The position numbers and the translations under genes are program-made. 64,000 nucleotides of DNA from Burkholderia humptydooensis (GTDB lineage: Bacteria; Pseudomonadota; Gammaproteobacteria; Burkholderiales; Burkholderiaceae), in NCBI RefSeq assembly GCF_001513745.1, contig NZ_CP013380.1, forward strand, positions 1,488,001-1,552,000, given 5' to 3'. Below, piece after piece: positions 52,131-61,930 of this stretch. Numbering within the stretch: the stretch's first letter is position 1; every line of letters starts with the position of its first letter. A model generated the notes under the pieces. That model made no database searches. It was not told where the DNA came from and saw only the letters and a program-made list of their open reading frames with translations.

Positions 52131-52931
52131 TCAATCGAGCGGCCGTGCGCGTATCCCTTCTGCGTCGATGCACAGATAGCCGCCGCGTCGCGGCCCGTGG
52201 TCCAGTTCCCAATCCGGCAGTACCCAGCGCACGCCGCCCGCCTCGACATGCCGCGCCGGCTTGTGCGTGTGCCCGTGGATGATCGTGCGCGCGCCGCTGC
52301 GCCTGAAGAGCGCGGCGATGCCCTTGCGCGTCACGTCGTAGCGCGGCGATGCGGGGCGCATCCGGCCGGATTCGCTCGATGCGCGCATCCGTTCGGCGAG
52401 CGCGCGGCGCCACGCGAACGGGCATGCGAGAAAGAGCCGCTGCGCCATGCCGTTGCGCGCGAAGCGGCGAAACCACTGGTAGCCGCGATCGGCCGTGCAC
52501 TGCGCATCGCCGTGCGCGAGCGCGATGCGGTTGCCGAACGCGACGACGACGGACGGATCCGGAATCAGGAGCGCGCCCGCCGCCTTCATGAAGCGCTTGC
52601 CGAGCAGGAAGTCGCGATTGCCGCGCATCACGTAGAGCGCGATGCCGCGTTCGGAGAACGTGTGCAGCAATTCCGCCATCCGTGCGGCGAACGGATCGTG
52701 ATCGAGGATGTCGTCGCCGATCCAGTATTCGAACAGATCGCCGAGGATGAACACCGAATCCGCACTGTCGGCCGTCACGCGCACGAAGTGCTCGAACGCG
52801 GCGACCGTGTGCGGAATCGCGTCGCTCAGATGCAGATCGGAGACGAACAGGAACGGGCGCGCCGCGTGCGCGAGCCCGCGCTCGCCCGGCACGCCCGCAA
52901 ACACGCTTCGCGGCGGTGTTTCCTGCAACAT
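52131..52931 (-). CDS. lpxH: UDP-2,3-diacylglucosamine diphosphatase
   Basis: 266 residues. The calcineurin-type metal motifs are complete: FVSDLHLSD near residue 28, ILGDLFEYWIGDD near 57, MRGNRDFLLGKRF near 99 and HGHTHKPARH near 221. LpxH removes UMP in lipid A synthesis. The N-terminal 20 residues are unconserved and an internal start is possible. It is the last of four minus-strand genes, after ppiB at a 23-bp spacing. Confidence 0.93.
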   Translation of the reverse strand: MLQETPPRSVFAGVPGERGLAHAARPFLFVSDLHLSDAIPHTVAAFEHFVRVTADSADSVFILGDLFEYWIGDDILDHDPFAARMAELLHTFSERGIALYVMRGNRDFLLGKRFMKAAGALLIPDPSVVVAFGNRIALAHGDAQCTADRGYQWFRRFARNGMAQRLFLACPFAWRRALAERMRASSESGRMRPASPRYDVTRKGIAALFRRSGARTIIHGHTHKPARHVEAGGVRWVLPDWELDHGPRRGGYLCIDAEGIRARPLD

Positions 52932-52954
52932 CCCGATGCCTCGTCGCGCCGTCT

Positions 52955-53446
52955 TCAGACCACGACAGCCTTCTCGATCACGACGTCGTCGTTCGGCACG
53001 TCCTGATGGAAGCCCTTGCTGCCCGTCTTGACGGCCTTGATCTTGTCGACGATATCCTGGCCCTCGACGACCTTGCCGAACACGGCGTAGCCCCAGCCCT
53101 GCGGCGTCGGCGACGAGTGGTTCAGGAAGTCGTTGTCGTTCACGTTGATGAAGAACTGCGCGGTCGCCGAGTGCGGATCGTTCGTGCGCGCCATCGCGAT
53201 CGTGTACGTGTCGTTCTTCAGGCCGTTGTTCGCTTCGTTTGTGATCGGCGCGTCGGTCGGCTTTTGCTTCAGGCCCGGCTCGAAGCCGCCGCCCTGGATC
53301 ATGAAGCCGTTGATCACGCGGTGGAAGATCGTGCCGTCGTAGTGGCCCTTCTTCACGTAGTTCAGGAAGTTCTCGACCGTCTTCGGCGCTTTCGCCTCGT
53401 CGAGTTCGAGCTTGATGACGCCGTGGTTCGTATGCAGTTCGATCAT
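52955..53446 (-). CDS. ppiB: Cytoplasmic cyclophilin-type peptidyl-prolyl isomerase
   Basis: 163 residues with no signal peptide, equal in length to E. coli PpiB (164). The active-site stretch is [18 protein letters not shown], with [20 protein letters not shown] and [18 protein letters not shown] following. It speeds proline isomerisation in the cytoplasm. It is directly downstream of the exported paralogue, 81 bp apart. Confidence 0.95.
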   Translation of the reverse strand: MIELHTNHGVIKLELDEAKAPKTVENFLNYVKKGHYDGTIFHRVINGFMIQGGGFEPGLKQKPTDAPITNEANNGLKNDTYTIAMARTNDPHSATAQFFINVNDNDFLNHSSPTPQGWGYAVFGKVVEGQDIVDKIKAVKTGSKGFHQDVPNDDVVIEKAVVV

Positions 53447-53527
53447 GATGAATTCCTTCGATGGATGGGGTTTAAACGGCGCGCGGCCGCTCGGGACGAC
53501 GCGGCCGCGCGAAAGAGTCTGGCTGGC

Positions 53528-54103
53528 TTATTTCGAGACGATCGTCGCCGATTCGATCACGATCGGCTTTTCCGGCACGTCGCGCATCGGGCCGCGCACC
53601 GTCGTCGTCGTGGCCTCGATCTTCTTCACGACGTCCATGCCCGACACGACCTTGCCGAACACCGCGTAGCCGTTGCCGTCCGGATTCGGATAGTCGAGGC
53701 TCGCGTTGTCGACGGTGTTGATGAAGAACTGCGCGGTCGCCGAGTTCGGATCGCTCGTGCGCGCCATCGCGATCGTGCCCGTCGCGTTCTTCAGGCCGTT
53801 CTTGCTCTCGAGCGGGATCGGCGCGCGGGTCGGCTTTTCGTCGAAGTTCGTCTTGTAGCCGCCGCCCTGGATCATGAAGCCCTTGATCACGCGATGGAAG
53901 ATCGTGCCGTTGTACTGGCCCGCCTTCACGTAATCGAGGAAGTTGGCGACGGTCTTCGGCGCCTTCTCCGGATACAGCTCGATGCGGATGTCGCCCTGCG
54001 TGGTCTTCATCTGCACGACGGGGTGCGTCGCGGCCGATTGCGCGAACGCGGGGGCGGTCGCGAGGAGGGCGGCGCTGCCGAGCGCCAGCAACAGACGTTT
54101 CAT
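53528..54103 (-). CDS. ppiA: Periplasmic cyclophilin-type peptidyl-prolyl isomerase
   Basis: 191 residues. A signal peptide (MKRLLLALGSAALLATAPAF, cut near AFAQ) precedes a full cyclophilin domain with [38 protein letters not shown] and [18 protein letters not shown]. It is the exported counterpart of the next gene. The two share most conserved blocks, so the pair looks like a tandem duplication that split by compartment. Confidence 0.93.
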   Translation of the reverse strand: MKRLLLALGSAALLATAPAFAQSAATHPVVQMKTTQGDIRIELYPEKAPKTVANFLDYVKAGQYNGTIFHRVIKGFMIQGGGYKTNFDEKPTRAPIPLESKNGLKNATGTIAMARTSDPNSATAQFFINTVDNASLDYPNPDGNGYAVFGKVVSGMDVVKKIEATTTTVRGPMRDVPEKPIVIESATIVSK

Positions 54104-54158
54104 AACGGTCCTCTGGGTGGGTGAAGGAAAGACGCGGCGGCCGCCGCGCGTCATTGCG

Positions 54159-54881
54159 TCATTGGGACGGCGCGACGTAAGGCGGCATCGCGAGCGTGCC
54201 GCTCGGCCCGCCGAACTGGAACGTCGGAGAGAGCGGCAGCGTGGTCGTCGTCACGTTCGCGGCCGCCCGGGCCGAATAGTCGCGCGCGGCCGGCGCCTGC
54301 GCGGCCGCCGATTTCGTTTTCGGCGGCGTGATGATCTTCTGCAGATCCGACAGGCGCTGCGCGGTCGCGCCCGTCGTGCGGCCGAGCGACTGCGCGCGTT
54401 TGTACGACTCGGCCGCGAGGCGCAGGTAGAGATCGCCGAGGTTCTCGTACGCGAGACCGTAGTTCGGGTTCGCATGCGTCGCCGTGACGAGCGCGCTGCG
54501 CGCGTCGTCGTAGCGGCCGTGCTTCGCGTAGAGCGCCGCCAGGTTGTTGTAGGGTTCCGGCAGTTCCGGATAGGCCTGCGTCAGCTCGACGAACTGCTTG
54601 ATCGCGTCGTCGTCGCGGTTCAGCCGCGCGAGCACGGTGCCGCGCTTGAACTGCGCCTGCACGTCGCGCGGGTTCGACGCGATGCGCGCGTCGAGTTGCG
54701 CGAGCGCCTGCGCCCAGTTGCGATTCGCGATCGACGCGTCGATTTCCGGCGTGCCGTCGGTGGGGGCGGGCGCTTTCTGCGCAAGGGCCGCCGCGCCCGG
54801 AAAGAGCGCGAGCGCGGCGCTCACGGCGGCGGTCGCAACAAGGGTCGCAGCGCTCGGCGCGCGGCCGCGGGAAGGTTTCAT
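54159..54881 (-). CDS. Exported TPR-repeat protein
   Basis: 240 residues. A signal peptide ends near residue 34 (AAALAQ). About four tetratricopeptide repeats follow, with typical PRDVQAQFKRGTVLARLNRDDDAI, PELPEPYNNLAALYAKHGRYDDA and PNYGLAYENLGDLYLRLA. An Ala-rich C-terminal part ends the protein. It likely works in the periplasm as a protein-binding scaffold; the partner is unknown. It starts the ppiA-ppiB-lpxH block and is divergent from cysS. Confidence 0.85.
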   Translation of the reverse strand: MKPSRGRAPSAATLVATAAVSAALALFPGAAALAQKAPAPTDGTPEIDASIANRNWAQALAQLDARIASNPRDVQAQFKRGTVLARLNRDDDAIKQFVELTQAYPELPEPYNNLAALYAKHGRYDDARSALVTATHANPNYGLAYENLGDLYLRLAAESYKRAQSLGRTTGATAQRLSDLQKIITPPKTKSAAAQAPAARDYSARAAANVTTTTLPLSPTFQFGGPSGTLAMPPYVAPSQ

Positions 54882-55111
54882 AGGCTCAAATCGGAATGTT
54901 ATACTCCGACCCATTCTAACAAAACGTCCGCGCGTTCCGGCGAGCCGCGGACAGTCTTTGCCTCTCGTGGCCGTCACCGCTTCGCTTGCGGATCGATCGC
55001 CGCATGTCATCCGAGGAAGCGCACGGCACGCGGCCCAGCCAGAAGTCCGGCCGGGTGCCGCATGCACGGCGGGCATCGCCAGGCGGTTTCCCTCGGCTCA
55101 CTTTCGTCTCT

Positions 55112-56509
55112 ATGGAATCACTGCGCATCTACAACACGCTCGCGCGTGACAAGCAAGTCTTCGTGCCGCGGCAGCCCGGCGAAGTGCGGATGTACGTCTG
55201 CGGGATCACCGTCTATGACTATTGCCATATCGGCCATGCGCGGATGGTGGTCGTGTTCGACGTCGTCCAGCGCTGGTTGCGCGCGGCCGGCTATCGCGTG
55301 ACGTACGTGCGCAACATCACCGACATCGACGACAAGATCATCCGCCGCGCGGTCGAGAACGGCGAGACGATCCAGTCGCTCACGAGCCGCTTCACCCGCG
55401 CGATGAACGTGGATTTTGACGCGCTCGGCGTCGAGCGGCCGGACATCGAGCCGCGCGCGACCGATTTCATCCCGCAGATGCTCGGGATGATCGAGAAGCT
55501 CGAGGCGAACGGCTACGCGTACCAGGCGAAGGACGGCGACGTCAATTACTCGGTCCGCAAGTTCGCGAACTACGGCAAGCTGTCCGGCAAGTCGCTCGAG
55601 GACTTGCGCGCGGGCGAGCGCGTCGCCGCGAACGACGCGAAGGAAGATCCGCTCGATTTCGTGCTGTGGAAGCGCGCGAAGCCGCAGGATCCGGCCGGCG
55701 CGTCGTGGGAATCGAAGTACGGCGCGGGCCGTCCGGGCTGGCACATCGAATGCTCGGCGATGGGCTGCACGCTGCTCGGCGAGCACTTCGACATCCACGG
55801 CGGCGGCCAGGACCTGCAGTTCCCGCACCACGAGAACGAGATCGCGCAAAGCGAGGGCGCGACCGGACAAACTTTTGTCAATTATTGGATGCACAACGGT
55901 TTCGTGCAGGTCGATAGTGAGAAGATGTCGAAGTCGCTCGGCAACTTCTTCACGATCCGCGAAGTGCTGGAGAAGTTCGATGCCGAAGTCGTGCGCTTCT
56001 TCATCGTTCGCACCCACTATCGTTCGCCGCTCAATTACAGCGACGTTCATCTCGACGACGCGCGCGCGTCGCTCACGCGTCTTTACACGGCGCTGAAGGA
56101 CGCGACGCCGGATGTGGCGCCGCTCGACTGGAGCGAGGCGCACGCGCGGCGTTTTGCGGCCGCGATGAACGACGACTTCAACACGGCGGTCGCGGTGGCC
56201 GTGCTGTTCGAGCTCGCGACCGAGGTGAACCGCACGCGCGAGCCGGCGCTCGCGCGCCAGCTCAAGCGGCTCGCGGGCGTGCTCGGCCTGCTCGGCCGCG
56301 AGCCGCGCGAGTTCCTGCAGCAAGCGGCGGGCGCCGCGCGCGCGGGCGCGCTCGAGCCGGAAGAGATCGAAGCGAAGATCGCCGCGCGCGTCGCGGCGAA
56401 GCAGGCGAAGAACTATGCCGAAGCGGACCGGATCCGCGCGGAACTGCTCGAAGCCGGGATCGCACTTGAAGACAAACCGGGCGGATCGACCGAGTGGCGT
56501 CGCGTATGA
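55112..56509 (+). CDS. cysS: Cysteinyl-tRNA synthetase
   Basis: 465 residues (E. coli 461). Class I motifs are YCHIGHARM near residue 38-44 and [12 protein letters not shown] near 271. The zinc ligands are in [18 protein letters not shown] and [12 protein letters not shown]. It charges tRNA-Cys. The open frame upstream of the ATG at 55112 has no family similarity. It is preceded by the divergent TPR gene. Confidence 0.96.
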   Translation: MESLRIYNTLARDKQVFVPRQPGEVRMYVCGITVYDYCHIGHARMVVVFDVVQRWLRAAGYRVTYVRNITDIDDKIIRRAVENGETIQSLTSRFTRAMNVDFDALGVERPDIEPRATDFIPQMLGMIEKLEANGYAYQAKDGDVNYSVRKFANYGKLSGKSLEDLRAGERVAANDAKEDPLDFVLWKRAKPQDPAGASWESKYGAGRPGWHIECSAMGCTLLGEHFDIHGGGQDLQFPHHENEIAQSEGATGQTFVNYWMHNGFVQVDSEKMSKSLGNFFTIREVLEKFDAEVVRFFIVRTHYRSPLNYSDVHLDDARASLTRLYTALKDATPDVAPLDWSEAHARRFAAAMNDDFNTAVAVAVLFELATEVNRTREPALARQLKRLAGVLGLLGREPREFLQQAAGAARAGALEPEEIEAKIAARVAAKQAKNYAEADRIRAELLEAGIALEDKPGGSTEWRRV

Positions 56510-56556
56510 GCGCGCATGGTCTGTCCCGCTGATCGATTCGCCAGGTAGGAGGCTAG

Positions 56557-57495
56557 ATGGCAACGGCCAGAAAAGCGCCGGCTAAGCGCGCGGCGACGCA
56601 GCCGCCGATTGCGGCCAAGCGGGCCGGCGCGCGTGCGCCGGCGGTGCACAAGGCGGGCGCGAAGCGCGCGGCGCCGAACGGCGCGGCCAATGGCGCCGCG
56701 CACAAGCCGAGCTTGCGCACGGCGGCTGCGAAGTCGGCGCGCGCGAAGGTCGATGGCGAGCGCGTCGCCGACGCATTGCCGCGCGAGGCCGCCGTAACCG
56801 CGGCGGAGCCCGCCGCGCGCAAGGCGCGCGTATCGGAGGCAGCCGTGCCCGTGCAGCTCTCCGACGCCGAGACGGTCGCGCGTCCGCCATACTGGGACAA
56901 GGCGTGCGCCGATCTCGTCAAGCGCGACCGGATTCTCAAGAAGCTGATCCCGAAGTTCGGTCCCGCGCATCTCGTCAAGCGCGGCGATTCGTTCGTCACG
57001 CTCGCGCGCTCGGTGGTCGGCCAGCAGATCTCGGTCGCCGCCGCGCAATCGGTTTGGGTCAAGATCGAGACCGCGTGCCCGAAGCTCGCGCCGCCGCAGA
57101 TCATCAAGCTCGGCCAGGAAAAGCTGATCGCGTGCGGCCTGTCGAAGCGCAAGTCCGAATATATTCTCGATCTCGCCCGGCACTTCGTGTCGGGCGCGCT
57201 TCACGTCGACAAATGGGCGACGATGGACGACGAGGGCGTGATCGCCGAACTCACGCAGATTCGCGGGATCGGCCGCTGGACGGCCGAGATGTTCCTGATC
57301 TTCAACCTGTCGCGGCCGGACGTGCTGCCGCTCGACGATCTGGGGCTCATTCGCGCGATCAGCGTCAATTATTTCAGCGGCGAGCCCGTCACGCGCAGCG
57401 AGGCGCGCGAGGTGGCGGCGAACTGGGAGCCGTGGCGGACGGTCGCCACCTGGTACATGTGGCGCAGTCTCGATCCGCTGACCGCCGTTAACTGA
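56557..57495 (+). CDS. DNA-3-methyladenine glycosylase II-like protein with basic N-terminal tail
   Basis: 312 residues with TAGGAGG before the ATG. The first ~105 residues are rich in Ala, Lys and Arg with little Asp/Glu, like histone H1 tails. The catalytic domain begins near residue 108 ([15 protein letters not shown]) and carries the HhH-GPD motif [20 protein letters not shown] near 233-252 with the conserved Asp pair in LPLDDLGL near 259. It removes alkylated bases such as 3-methyladenine. The tail may add non-specific DNA binding. It lies 47 bp after cysS. Confidence 0.9.
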   Translation: MATARKAPAKRAATQPPIAAKRAGARAPAVHKAGAKRAAPNGAANGAAHKPSLRTAAAKSARAKVDGERVADALPREAAVTAAEPAARKARVSEAAVPVQLSDAETVARPPYWDKACADLVKRDRILKKLIPKFGPAHLVKRGDSFVTLARSVVGQQISVAAAQSVWVKIETACPKLAPPQIIKLGQEKLIACGLSKRKSEYILDLARHFVSGALHVDKWATMDDEGVIAELTQIRGIGRWTAEMFLIFNLSRPDVLPLDDLGLIRAISVNYFSGEPVTRSEAREVAANWEPWRTVATWYMWRSLDPLTAVN

Positions 57496-57598
57496 TCAAA
57501 GCTATTGCTTTTCGTCAATCGATAGTTGCGGCCCGGTCTTGCGTCCGGCGGGCGCGGTTAGAATACGCGCTGCCGCAAGATTCAAGGATTTCAGACAC

Positions 57599-58570
57599 AT
57601 GAAGACCACCTTTCTGGATTTCGAACAGCCGATCGCCGAGCTCGAGGCGAAAATCGAGGAACTGCGCTTCGTGCAGGACGATTCGGCTGTCGACATTTCG
57701 GAAGAGATCGAGCGGCTGTCGAAAAAGAGCCAGCAGCTCACGAAGGATCTGTACGCGAACCTGACGCCTTGGCAGGTGTCGCAGATCGCGCGCCATCCGC
57801 AGCGGCCGTATACGCTCGATTACGTGAGCGAGCTCTTCACCGATTTCCATGAACTGCACGGCGACCGCGCGTTCGCGGACGACCAGTCGATCGTCGGCGG
57901 CCTCGCCCGCTTCAACGGCCATGCGTGCATGGTGATCGGCCACCAGAAAGGCCGCGACACGAAGGAGCGCGCCGCACGCAATTTCGGGATGCCGCGCCCG
58001 GAGGGCTATCGGAAGGCGGAGCGCCTGATGCGCGTCGCCGAAAAGTTCGGGCTGCCGATCTTCACGTTCGTCGACACGCCGGGTGCGTATCCGGGCGTCG
58101 GCGCGGAAGAGCGCGGCCAGTCGGAGGCGATCGGCCACAGTCTGTACGTGATGGCCGAGCTGAAGACGCCGATCATCGCGACGGTGATCGGCGAGGGCGG
58201 CTCGGGCGGCGCGCTCGCGATCGCGGTTGCCGATACGGTGACGATGCTGCAGTTCTCGACGTACTCGGTGATCTCGCCGGAAGGGTGCGCGTCGATTCTG
58301 TGGAAGAGCGCCGCGAAGGCGCCGGAAGCGGCCGAGGCGCTCGGCCTGACCGCGCATCGGCTGAAGGCGCTCGGCCTCGTCGACAAGATCGTCAACGAGC
58401 CGCTCGGCGGCGCGCATCGCGATCCGAAGGGAATGGCCGCGCTGCTGCGCCGCGCGCTCGGCGATTCGCTGCGCCAGTTCCAGGGCATGAGTGTCGACGC
58501 GCTGCGCGAGCGCCGCTTCGGACGTCTGATGGCCTACGGCAAGTTCAAGGAAACGACGCCGCGCGCGTGA
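57599..58570 (+). CDS. accA: Acetyl-CoA carboxylase carboxyltransferase subunit alpha
   Basis: 323 residues from [16 protein letters not shown]. Family blocks are [44 protein letters not shown] and [17 protein letters not shown], with [14 protein letters not shown] later. With AccD it moves carboxyl from biotin to acetyl-CoA in the first step of fatty acid synthesis. It is followed by tilS at 43 bp, a common pairing (as in accA near tilS in E. coli). Confidence 0.97.
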   Translation: MKTTFLDFEQPIAELEAKIEELRFVQDDSAVDISEEIERLSKKSQQLTKDLYANLTPWQVSQIARHPQRPYTLDYVSELFTDFHELHGDRAFADDQSIVGGLARFNGHACMVIGHQKGRDTKERAARNFGMPRPEGYRKAERLMRVAEKFGLPIFTFVDTPGAYPGVGAEERGQSEAIGHSLYVMAELKTPIIATVIGEGGSGGALAIAVADTVTMLQFSTYSVISPEGCASILWKSAAKAPEAAEALGLTAHRLKALGLVDKIVNEPLGGAHRDPKGMAALLRRALGDSLRQFQGMSVDALRERRFGRLMAYGKFKETTPRA

Positions 58571-58613
58571 GCGCCGGGCCGTCGACTCACTAGGCGCGCC
58601 GCGCCTTCCCGCC

Positions 58614-60083
58614 GTGATTCCCCCGCATGAATTTTCCGCCGATCGCGTCGTGCTCGACGCGATCGGCGTCGCATTGTCCACGCTGCCCGACGATGCGCCG
58701 ATCGCGATCGCGTATAGCGGCGGCCTCGATTCGACCGTGCTGCTGCACGCGGCCGCGCGCATCGCGGGCGCCGGGCGCTGCATCGCGCTGCATGTTCACC
58801 ACGGCCTGAGCGCGAACGCCGACGCGTGGCTCGCGCATTGCGCGGAAACGGCGGAAGCGCTCGGCGTGCGGTTCGACGCGGCGCGCGTCGACGTGCCGTG
58901 CGCGAGCGGGCAGGGCGTCGAAGCGAGCGCGCGCGAGGCGCGCTATCGCGCGCTCGAGACGATGTGCGCGCGGCACGGCGCGCGCACGCTGTGGCTCGCG
59001 CAGCATGCGGACGATCAGGCGGAGACGGTGCTGCTGCAACTGCTGCGCGGCGCGGGCATCGCGGGGCTGGCGGCGATGGCGCCGCAGTACCGGCCGGCGC
59101 CCGCCGACGTCGTGCGCGTGCGGCCGCTGCTGCACCTGCTGCGTGCGCAGCTCGAGCGCTACGCGCAGCAGCATGCGCTGCGCTGGATTGACGACGAATC
59201 GAATGCAGATACGCGCTATGCGCGCAATGCGCTGCGCGTCGACGTGCTGCCCGCGCTTGCGCCGCACTTTCCCGGCTTTCGCGATGCGCTCGGCCGCACG
59301 GCGCAGCATGCGGCGGCGGCCCAGCGTCTGCTCGACGATCTCGCCGCGATCGATCTGCGCGCGGTCGCGCGCGACGACGCTCGCGTGTTGTCGCGTGATG
59401 CGCTCGTCGCGCTCGACGACGAGCGCGGCGCGAATCTGCTGCGCTACTGGATGCGCTCGCTCGGGCTGCCGGGCGCGTCGGCCGCGCGCCTTGCCGAGAT
59501 GATGAAGCAGTTGCGCGCGGCGCGCGACGCGCATGCGCTGCGCGTCGATCATGCGGGATGGCGTCTGCGTCTCTATCGCGACGATGTTCAATGGGAAGCG
59601 GGTGACGGCGGCGCATCGCCAGCGGCGCGAACCGCGCGCGCCGCTGCGGCTGACGATGACGCCCGCGACGACGCGGCCGATGCCGCGGGCGCCGCGCGGC
59701 GGCTGGAATGCGTGCTCGCGTGGCGGGGGCAGGCGGTGTGGCGCCTGCCTGAATGGCGCGGCACCTTCGTGTTCAGCCCGGCGGCGGCGCACGAGCACGA
59801 TGCGGTGCCGGAGGCGCTGCTCGCGGCCGCCGACCTGCGCGCCTGCGCGCGCGCGGGCGGCGAGCGGATGCGCACGTGGCAGGGCGGCCCCGGGCGCACG
59901 CTGAAGAATCTGTTCCAGGAGCGCGGCGTGCCCGCGTGGCAGCGCGACGTGCCGCTGTTGTACGTGGGCGAGCGGCTGCTGTTCGTGCCGCGCATCGGCG
60001 TGAACCGCGCGGTGCACGACGGCGCCGATACGCCGGGTGGCTGGCGGCGCATCGAATGGCGGCCGGACATGCTGATCGCTTGA
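58614..60083 (+). CDS. tilS: tRNA(Ile)-lysidine synthetase
   Basis: 489 residues from a GTG start. The ATP pyrophosphatase loop IAYSGGLDSTVLLHA is near residue 32-46, followed by LHVHHGLSANADAW, LAQHADDQAETVLLQLLRG and IDDESNADTRYARN. TilS changes C34 to lysidine in tRNA-Ile(CAU). The C-terminal domain ends with ERGVPAWQRDVPLLYVGERL. An Ala/Asp-rich low-complexity insert lies near residues 338-364. Confidence 0.95.
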   Translation: MIPPHEFSADRVVLDAIGVALSTLPDDAPIAIAYSGGLDSTVLLHAAARIAGAGRCIALHVHHGLSANADAWLAHCAETAEALGVRFDAARVDVPCASGQGVEASAREARYRALETMCARHGARTLWLAQHADDQAETVLLQLLRGAGIAGLAAMAPQYRPAPADVVRVRPLLHLLRAQLERYAQQHALRWIDDESNADTRYARNALRVDVLPALAPHFPGFRDALGRTAQHAAAAQRLLDDLAAIDLRAVARDDARVLSRDALVALDDERGANLLRYWMRSLGLPGASAARLAEMMKQLRAARDAHALRVDHAGWRLRLYRDDVQWEAGDGGASPAARTARAAAADDDARDDAADAAGAARRLECVLAWRGQAVWRLPEWRGTFVFSPAAAHEHDAVPEALLAAADLRACARAGGERMRTWQGGPGRTLKNLFQERGVPAWQRDVPLLYVGERLLFVPRIGVNRAVHDGADTPGGWRRIEWRPDMLIA

Positions 60084-60423
60084 GCGGCGCATCCGGCGCG
60101 CATCGCGGCGGATGCGCATCCCGTATTGGCGGAAAAAGGTTGCGATCCGGCCTGCCGACGTCCGCTCGGCTTGTCAAGCAGCCGTCGATCGGGTACGCTC
60201 AAGCGTTTGCTCGGCTCGACTTTCGAGCGTTTTGTGCAGGTTTCCCGCGTGACGTACCCGGTTTGCGCGGCCTGATCCGCCTTCTCCGGGCAAATCGCCA
60301 CGCCCGCGTGCTGCGCCCCAGCCGTTCTTCCCGTCGTCCGTCCACAGCCACAAGCCGCGTGACCGAACGGCACCGCGGTCTGTCCAGTACGCCCGTGCGG
60401 CCCTTCTCCAGTTCTGAACGACA
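60084..60423. other. Intergenic region upstream of lysC
   Basis: No gene or RNA was recognised in these 340 bases. The tilS stop is at the left and the lysC ATG at the right; a promoter for lysC is expected here but no clear -35/-10 pair or lysine-riboswitch-like pattern was seen. Confidence 0.4.
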
Positions 60424-61674
60424 ATGGCACTCATCGTACATAAATACGGCGGCACTTCGATGGGCTCGGTCGAGCGCATCAAGAACGTCGCGAAACGCGT
60501 CGCAAAATGGCATCAGGCCGGGCACCAGATGGTGGTCGTGCCGTCCGCGATGTCCGGCGAAACGAACCGCCTGCTCGGTCTCGCGAAAGAGATCTCGAGC
60601 CAGCCGAGCCCGCGCGAGCTCGACGTGATCGCGTCGACGGGCGAGCAGGTCAGCGTCGGCCTCTTGTCGATCGCGATGCAGGAAATCGGCGTCGAGGCGG
60701 TGAGCTACGCCGGCTGGCAGGTGCCCATCAAGACCGACAGCGCGTACACGAAGGCGCGCATTCATTCGATCGACGACGAGCGCGTGCGCCGCGATCTCGA
60801 AGCGGGCAAGGTCGTCATCATCACGGGTTTTCAGGGCGTCGATCCGAGCGGCCACATCACGACGCTCGGCCGCGGCGGCTCGGACACGTCGGCGGTCGCG
60901 GTCGCGGCGGCGCTCGAGGCGGACGAATGCCTGATCTATACGGACGTCGACGGGGTGTACACGACCGATCCGCGCGTCGTCGAAGAGGCGCGCCGGCTCG
61001 ATAGCGTGACCTTCGAGGAAATGCTGGAAATGGCGAGCCTCGGCTCGAAAGTGCTGCAGATCCGCTCGGTCGAGTTCGCGGGCAAGTACCGCGTGAAGAC
61101 GCGCGTGCTGTCGAGCCTCACCGATCCGCAGATTCCGCTCGACGAAGAGATGCGCTCGGGCACCCTGATTACTTTTGAAGAAGACGAGACCATGGAAAAG
61201 GCAGTCATTTCCGGCATTGCGTTCCAGCGCGACGAAGCGCGCATTGCGGTGATGGGCGTGCCCGACAAGCCGGGCATCGCATATCAGATCCTCGGCCCCG
61301 TCGCGGACGCGAACATCGACGTCGACATGATCATCCAGAACCAGAGCGTCGAAGGGAAAACCGACTTCACGTTCACGGTCGGCCGCGGCGACTACCAGAA
61401 GGCGATGGACATCCTGACGAACCAGGTGAAGGGCCACGTGAACGCCGAGCAGGTGCTGGGCGACCCGAAGGTGTCGAAGGTATCGGTGGTCGGCGTCGGG
61501 ATGCGTTCGCACGTCGGCGTGGCGAGCACGATGTTCCGCACGCTGTCTGAGGAGGGCATCAACATCCAGATGATCTCGACGTCCGAAATCAAGATTTCGG
61601 TACTGATCGACGAGAAATACATGGAATTGGCGGTGCGCGCGCTGCACAAGGCATTCGAACTCGACCAGGCGTGA
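60424..61674 (+). CDS. lysC: Aspartate kinase
   Basis: 416 residues. The kinase domain begins ALIVHKYGGTSMGSVERI and contains TLGRGGSDTSAVAVA near residue 147 and EADECLIYTDVDGVYTTDPR. Two ACT domains follow from about residue 258 (AVISGIAFQRDEARIAVMG and VSKVSVVGVGMRSHVGV). This is the lysine/threonine-sensitive class found in Pseudomonas and Corynebacterium. It phosphorylates aspartate for lysine, threonine and methionine. An in-frame ATG at 61192 could start a separate beta subunit (see that entry). Confidence 0.97.
   Translation: MALIVHKYGGTSMGSVERIKNVAKRVAKWHQAGHQMVVVPSAMSGETNRLLGLAKEISSQPSPRELDVIASTGEQVSVGLLSIAMQEIGVEAVSYAGWQVPIKTDSAYTKARIHSIDDERVRRDLEAGKVVIITGFQGVDPSGHITTLGRGGSDTSAVAVAAALEADECLIYTDVDGVYTTDPRVVEEARRLDSVTFEEMLEMASLGSKVLQIRSVEFAGKYRVKTRVLSSLTDPQIPLDEEMRSGTLITFEEDETMEKAVISGIAFQRDEARIAVMGVPDKPGIAYQILGPVADANIDVDMIIQNQSVEGKTDFTFTVGRGDYQKAMDILTNQVKGHVNAEQVLGDPKVSKVSVVGVGMRSHVGVASTMFRTLSEEGINIQMISTSEIKISVLIDEKYMELAVRALHKAFELDQA
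61192..61674 (+). CDS. Possible internal start: aspartokinase beta subunit (ACT domains only)
   Basis: The in-frame ATG at lysC codon 257 begins MEKAVISGIAFQRDEARI. It aligns by eye with the known beta-subunit start in Corynebacterium lysC (MEEAVLTGVAT). It would give a 160-residue protein with both ACT domains, the regulatory partner of an alpha2beta2 kinase. The upstream GAAGAAGACGAGACC is a modest ribosome binding site. Translation from here is inference. Confidence 0.4.
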   Translation: MEKAVISGIAFQRDEARIAVMGVPDKPGIAYQILGPVADANIDVDMIIQNQSVEGKTDFTFTVGRGDYQKAMDILTNQVKGHVNAEQVLGDPKVSKVSVVGVGMRSHVGVASTMFRTLSEEGINIQMISTSEIKISVLIDEKYMELAVRALHKAFELDQA

Positions 61675-61715
61675 CGAAATTTCCGTGACGCGCTGAACAA
61701 AATGCGTCGCGGAAA

Positions 61716-61744
61716 TTGACCTTGGCCCCGTAACCCTATAGAAT
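61716..61744 (+). promoter_or_regulatory. Probable promoter of tRNA-Ser
   Basis: TTGACC at 61716-61721, a 17-base spacer and TAGAAT at 61739-61744, about 43 bases before the tRNA start. Good spacing and position for a sigma-70 promoter. Confidence 0.65.
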
Positions 61745-61787
61745 CTTGGTTTCGTCGCGCTGCCTCCCTGGCGCGAGCGAAGGTTTG

Positions 61788-61881
61788 GGAGACGTGGCCG
61801 AGAGGTCGAAGGCACTCCCCTGCTAAGGGAGCATCTGGGCCAAAACCTGGATCGAGGGTTCGAATCCCTCCGTCTCCGCCA
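61788..61881 (+). tRNA. tRNA-Ser, anticodon GCT
   Basis: The acceptor arm GGAGACG (61788-61794) pairs with CGTCTCC (61871-61877), followed by G and encoded CCA. The anticodon loop CTGCTAA gives GCT, reading AGC/AGT. The long variable arm (GCATCTGGGCCAAAACCTGG region) is typical of type II serine tRNAs, and the T arm is GAGGGTTCGAATCCCTC. This tRNA family is a frequent island insertion site, and the DNA to its right changes character. Confidence 0.97.
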
Positions 61882-61894
61882 GTTAATGGCGGCG

Positions 61895-61930
61895 AAACCC
61901 CGCAGAGTCTAGGCTCTGCGGGGTTTTTGT
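61895..61930 (+). terminator. Terminator after tRNA-Ser
   Basis: AACCCCGCAGAG pairs with CTCTGCGGGGTT across a short loop (TCTAGG) and is followed by a T-run. Confidence 0.95.
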
